From Bacillus renqingensis (lineage in GTDB: Bacteria > Bacillota > Bacilli > Bacillales > Cytobacillaceae): DNA of 64,000 nucleotides. A program made the position numbers and the translations under genes. The notes beneath the pieces are model-generated. The model was not told the origin of the DNA. It saw only the letters and a list, made by a program, of their open reading frames with translations, and ran no database searches. Positions 62,604-64,000 of this stretch are shown piece by piece. Where the stretch lies: assembly GCF_016464375.1 (NCBI RefSeq), contig NZ_JADDIU010000011.1:62001-126000 (forward strand), given 5' to 3'. Numbering within the stretch: position 1 is the first letter of the stretch; every line of letters starts with the position of its first letter.

Positions 62604-64000
62604 TCACATTTCTATACGAATACCTGATTTGAGTTCAACGGTCAGCTTATCATCGTGTACCGTAACTTTTTCAATAAGCCGCCTTACCAACTGCTCATCA
62701 TACTCATCTAACTCGTGAAACTGTTCATTCAAGAAAGCAGTCATTTCAGCGATTCGTTGCCTTTTTCCCTCACGCTCGGCATTTTCTACAAGTGAATTTT
62801 GCTTCATCTCCCGAAGGCGATATATCTCATCAGCAACATTATCGTAGTCATTTTTTGACTTTGCCTGTTTAAGAAGCTCTATCTGCAATTCTTCCAACTT
62901 GCTATCAATCTCATCCGTATCATTATCACTTTCTTCATTAAATATAGTGTCGATATTTTTCTGTAATGTTGAAAGGAAAGGTTCTTTGTTAGCCAAAAGT
63001 TCGTTAATAGCCCTGACCACTGCTGTCTGTAATGTTTCCTCGTTTATGGTAGGGGCAGTGCATTCAGACCCTTTTTCCTCCAATCGGCTAACGCATCTCC
63101 AGACAATAGACTTATAGCCTCGGTTATTCCAATGTACCCGTCGGTAAATATCGCCGCAATGACCGCAGTTAACAATACTCGATAAAGCATACTTGCTGCT
63201 ATAGACTCTCTTTTTACCGCCTTTCCCGCCACGAAGATTCGCTCTCCGAACCATCTCTTCTTGAACCTGCATAAAAAGCTCACGTGGAATGATAGGCTCA
63301 TGGCTGTTTTCCACATAATACTGGGGAACAATGCCGTTATTCTTGACTCGTTTTTTAGAAAGGAAATCAACCGTATATGTTTTTTGTAGAAGGGCATCAC
63401 CGATGTACTTTTCATTCTGCAATATCTTTTTCAGTGTTTCTGGTCTCCATTTGGCTTTGCCTGCCGCTGTAAGAATACCGTCTGTTTCCAGCCCTCTTGC
63501 TATCTGTAAAAGGCTTGCTCCCTCAAGGTACTCTCTGTAAATCCGTTTAACAACCTCAGCACCCTTCGGTTCAATCACTAGCTGCTTATTTTCATCCTTA
63601 GTGTATCCAAGGAAACGCTTGTGGTTGACCTGAACCTCACCTTGTTGATAGCGATACTGAATACCTAGCTTAACGTTCTGGCTTAAGGATTGGCTTTCCT
63701 GTTGGGCAAGTGAAGCCATAATGGTTAGTAGGACTTCACCCTTGGAATCCATGGTATTGATATTCTCTTTCTCGAAGAAAACAGCGATGTTTTTATCCTT
63801 TAACTGACGGATGTATTTTAGGCAGTCCAACGTGTTTCTGGCAAATCGGCTGATGGATTTTGTGATGATCATGTCAATATTTCCTGCCATGCACTCTTCA
63901 ATCATGCGGTTGAACTCTTCACGCTTCTTGGTATTTGTACCTGTGATACCGTCATCCGCAAAAATACCTGCCAATTCCCATTCTTTGTTCTTCTTAATAT
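62604..64000 (-). CDS. Large serine recombinase (TnpX/integrase type), N-terminus outside the window
   Basis: At least 465 residues are visible, and the gene runs off the right edge. The resolvase domain ([20 protein letters not shown], then [17 protein letters not shown]) is followed by the recombinase domain ([40 protein letters not shown]). Then come a zinc ribbon (CGHCG ... [14 protein letters not shown]) and a coiled coil. The catalytic serine lies beyond the window. Such enzymes integrate and excise phages, transposons and conjugative elements. The neighbouring unusual genes are probably its cargo. Confidence 0.92.
   Translation of the reverse strand, partial: IKKNKEWELAGIFADDGITGTNTKKREEFNRMIEECMAGNIDMIITKSISRFARNTLDCLKYIRQLKDKNIAVFFEKENINTMDSKGEVLLTIMASLAQQESQSLSQNVKLGIQYRYQQGEVQVNHKRFLGYTKDENKQLVIEPKGAEVVKRIYREYLEGASLLQIARGLETDGILTAAGKAKWRPETLKKILQNEKYIGDALLQKTYTVDFLSKKRVKNNGIVPQYYVENSHEPIIPRELFMQVQEEMVRRANLRGGKGGKKRVYSSKYALSSIVNCGHCGDIYRRVHWNNRGYKSIVWRCVSRLEEKGSECTAPTINEETLQTAVVRAINELLANKEPFLSTLQKNIDTIFNEESDNDTDEIDSKLEELQIELLKQAKSKNDYDNVADEIYRLREMKQNSLVENAEREGKRQRIAEMTAFLNEQFHELDEYDEQLVRRLIEKVTVHDDKLTVELKSGIRIEM

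Noticed and set aside
1-64000. tRNA or rRNA genes
   Set aside because: No cloverleaf-like GC-rich segments with CCA ends and no conserved rRNA stretches were noticed on either strand by eye.

Overview
The window looks like a chromosomal segment of a low-GC, endospore-forming Bacillaceae species. The evidence is strong Gram-positive Shine-Dalgarno sites, frequent TTG and GTG starts, spore genes (splA-splB, a SpoIIP-type protein), a yugN-like gene, a ThiT transporter under a TPP riboswitch, and an intergenic repeat of a kind common in Bacillus genomes. It mixes ordinary metabolic genes with several islands of accessory DNA and decayed genes.

Layout. 1-885: start of an opuC-type osmoprotectant operon and its divergent GbsR/OpcR-type regulator. 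1204-7350: an EamA transporter, the dihydroxyacetone kinase operon dhaK-dhaL-dhaM, a phosphate permease and an AraC regulator. 7498-7960: a truncated SDR gene fused to an IS remnant. 8801-17106: a catabolic cluster on the minus strand. It has a MerR/pseudo-amidase regulator, then a two-component flavin monooxygenase, maleate isomerase, flavin reductase, maleamate amidase, N-formylmaleamate deformylase, 2,5-dihydroxypyridine dioxygenase and an NCS1 permease. Together these can turn a hydroxylated pyridine into fumarate. 18454-23043: AraC regulator, DAACS symporter and cytoplasmic GH127 arabinofuranosidase. 24390-45270: mostly housekeeping and accessory genes, including splAB, amj, an ABC-F gene behind an antibiotic-type attenuation leader, sstT, spoIIP and thiT. 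46521-51982: type I-C cas7-cas8c-cas5-cas3, without cas4-cas1-cas2 and without an array. 52248-53130: a lone CRISPR repeat and the remains of a HEPN/MNT toxin-antitoxin pair. 53276-64000: DUF4256, a serine hydrolase, a gene split by an IS4-family element, a putative defence cluster (two HEPN proteins, a PD-(D/E)XK protein) and a large serine recombinase.

The two most striking observations are these. First, one complete type I-C repeat lies upstream of cas3, followed by a spacer-like stretch and an intrinsic terminator. The first 16 bases of the spacer-like stretch match, with one mismatch, a site beside a TTC PAM at the cas3 translation start. This has the layout of a Cas-regulating guide RNA (CreR-like), so the I-C effector could be repressing its own operon. 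Second, the regulator of the pyridine-type cluster is a MerR-like helix-turn-helix fused to a copy of the pathway's own maleamate amidase with the catalytic cysteine changed to serine. It appears to be an enzyme recast as a ligand sensor.

All identifications come from reading the sequence and from memory of protein families. No database search was run.
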